A stretch of 64,000 bases of DNA from Viscum album (Eukaryota > Streptophyta > Magnoliopsida > Santalales > Viscaceae), in NCBI GenBank assembly GCA_963277665.1, contig OY728163.1, positions 1,904,212,644 to 1,904,276,643 of the forward strand. The letters run 5' to 3'. Made by a program: the position numbers and the translations under genes. This document shows, piece by piece, positions 63,043 through 64,000 of this stretch. Below the pieces are notes generated by a model. It did not search any database and was not told the origin of the DNA. It was given only the letters and a program-made list of their open reading frames with translations. The first letter of the stretch is position 1. The number at the start of each line of letters is the position of its first letter.

Positions 63043-63312
63043 TTATGGTCTCCTTACATAGCCCCTTATAACCCCAGCATAGGACCTAAGTGTAAGGTGT
63101 GCTATGGTGAGAGAATCTGAGGGCGGCTCAGCCAACATCGCACGTGTAGTAATTTCTATCAGTTTGAACTTCTCACAAAGGTGATTCTGTTCTAGCTTCA
63201 AACGATGAAGTTCGACTTGGGTTTGGTCCAGAGAAAAGCCCAGTGGTGCTACCTACTTCCCAAGTTCTGTTAGATGGGCTTAGATTGGCCCGAAACTACT
63301 GGATGAGGCCAT
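63043..63312 (-). pseudogene. Decayed copy of the E55 U3 reading frame
   Basis: Same 270 bp, same ATG and TAA, no indel, but stops at codons 11 and 20 (Glu codons in the other copy). The C-terminal 15 residues (RSYAGVIRGYVRRP) are unchanged. Confidence 0.6.
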
Positions 63313-63541
63313 CGAATCTTCTTTCTATATTAATTAACCAAGATAACTTGTATTTAGAGACAATAATCACAACATTTAGTTTTCAAATTTCATACTGAAT
63401 AACGGTCATATAATAGTCAAAACCAAATAGTCTCATTTTAATTATACTCATTTTATTAAATGAAAAAGTTTTGTTGAGTATGAAATAAAATAACACACAA
63501 AATTAGGAAACAAGATTTATTTAAAATTTCTGGTCGTTACA

Positions 63542-63546
63542 GCCAT
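63542..63546. repeat. E55 target-site duplication, right (GCCAT)
   Basis: Perfect copy of 55488-55492; the G2 integrase reading resumes directly after it. Confidence 0.85.
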
Positions 63547-64000
63547 GATGTGGTGCAGACTAAGACTGAGTATATCTAGCTGGTTCATGAGTGGATGAGG
63601 GTAGTGTAGGACTATCATAAGGCCTATGTTGATAATAGGTTGAGTCACCTAGAATTCTAGGTTAGAGACCATGTGTTCTTGATAATCTCCCCTTAGCATG
63701 GGTAGTGGAGGTTTGGAAGGGGGAGCAAGCTTTCTCTTATATTTTTTGGTCACTTTTAAGTGTTAGGGAATATTGGAGGGGTGATGTATTGGCTAGAATT
63801 TACATCATATCTAGAGAGGATCCAAAATTTCATTCACCTATCCTAAATTCATCGATATCTTCATGATGACTCCCACATTATTTATTAGGAAGAGTTGGAT
63901 ATCAAGGATGACACATTGTTTTTGGAGTGTCTAATAGAGATCCAAGATCATTGAGATAAGGTGTTTCATGGTTGGACCATTCCCTTGGTCTCTGTGATAT
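63542..64000 (+). pseudogene. G2 integrase C-terminus
   Basis: Resumes the integrase cut at 55492: HDVVQTKTEYI (63545-63577), LVHEWMRVVQDYHKAYVD, LSHLEF, VRDHVFLIISP (about 63660-63695), FGRGSKLSL, then IHRYLHDDSHI and TIPLVSV at the window edge. These match the Tekay/Del tail (V..TTEKI.LI.ERL..AQ.RQKSYAD.RRR.LEFEVGDHVFLKVSP, FGK.GKLSPR, LRKY.PDPSHV, TIPLVKV). Stops present. The chromodomain and 3' LTR would follow outside the window. Confidence 0.75.

Larger units (their letters stand above)
55493..63541 (-). mobile_element. E55: non-autonomous gypsy-like LTR retrotransposon inserted in G2 integrase
   Basis: 8,049 bp. LTRs 55493-58359 (2,867 bp) and 60678-63541 (2,864 bp), about 90% identical over the first 225 bp by eye. 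Ends TA(TG)TAAC...GTTACA, flanking GCCAT duplicated perfectly. Minus polarity follows from the primer site at 60664-60676 and polypurine tract at 58360-58373. The 2.3 kb interior has only a nucleocapsid gag remnant and no protease, RT or integrase, so it would have depended on another element. It is the youngest element here. Confidence 0.85.
60678..63541 (-). repeat. E55 5' LTR
   Basis: Partner of 55493-58359, same landmarks: ~200 bp units marked at 61512, 61716 and 61913 (spacing again 204 and 197), TATA box at 62242-62249, U3 frame remnant 63043-63312, and terminal GTCGTTACA. Confidence 0.85.
47749..64000 (+). mobile_element. G2: Tekay/Del-like Ty3/gypsy retrotransposon, runs off the window
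   Basis: 5' LTR 47749-51463, primer site 51475-51486, gag, protease, RT, RNase H and integrase to 55492, then E55, then the integrase C-terminus from 63542 to the end. The LTR of about 3.7 kb and the integrase C-terminal sequence resemble the Tekay/Del chromoviruses. The start is inferred from loss of similarity to the G1 LTR at a TGTAACAG; the 3' LTR is outside the window. Confidence 0.65.

Noticed and set aside
1..64000. tRNA, rRNA, CRISPR arrays, bacterial operons or phage genes
   Set aside because: None seen; tRNA-like words are all primer-binding sites, and repeats are LTRs or minisatellites without spacer structure.

Overview
The window is plant nuclear DNA, most likely intergenic heterochromatin of a large angiosperm genome. 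It is AT-rich and strongly CpG-poor. I see no host gene, tRNA, rRNA, CRISPR array or bacterial feature. Nearly everything recognisable is decayed LTR retrotransposon, read from broken gag/pol similarity in several frames plus paired long terminal repeats. Species cannot be fixed from the sequence; two Sirevirus-type copia elements and Tekay/Del-like Ty3/gypsy elements would suit a monocot or another large plant genome, which is inference.

Layout. (1) 1-422 and 11878-12560 (minus): a Ty3/gypsy gag (element G0) split by element S1. (2) 423-11877 (plus): S1, a complete but dead Sirevirus-like Ty1/copia element with two ~1.25 kb LTRs, gag, protease, integrase, reverse transcriptase, RNase H, a ~2.6 kb env-like 3' region and several polypurine tracts. 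(3) ~12613-15475 (minus): probable 5' LTR of G0. (4) 15476-17639: very AT-rich DNA holding a degenerate ~30 bp minisatellite at 16451-16960. (5) 17640-29407 (minus): S2, a second Sirevirus-like copia with 2.4 kb LTRs, no env-like region, and ~1.2 kb of foreign-looking sequence in pol. (6) 29408-30429: AT-rich spacer. (7) 30430-47748 (plus): G1, a Ty3/gypsy chromovirus-like element whose 3' LTR is interrupted at 40035-47470 by E40, a non-coding LTR element that itself carries a likely solo LTR (44178-44651). (8) 47749 to the window end (plus): G2, a second Tekay/Del-like gypsy that appears to start inside the G1 3' LTR. Its integrase is split at 55493-63541 by E55 (minus), the best preserved element, flanked by a perfect 5 bp target duplication GCCAT.

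How it fits together: successive insertions, G2 into the G1 LTR, E55 into G2, E40 into the G1 LTR, a solo LTR into E40, and S1 into G0. Every pol is broken by stops and frameshifts, and some key residues are lost (G1 RT Asp-Asp to Asp-Gly, G1 integrase second Asp to Asn, G2 protease Asp to Tyr). Many stops are TGA or TAG where these families carry Arg or Gln, as expected from decay of methylated cytosines.

The most unusual observations are a 363 bp tandem duplication inside the G2 reverse transcriptase that shares three stop codons at exact period; an 89-codon reading frame in the U3 of both E55 LTRs; a gag-only E55 interior with three zinc knuckles; the 30 bp minisatellite; and related CACACGG...TGTG palindromes in the LTRs of several gypsy families. 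Element borders marked approximate were placed by eye from LTR-to-LTR comparison.
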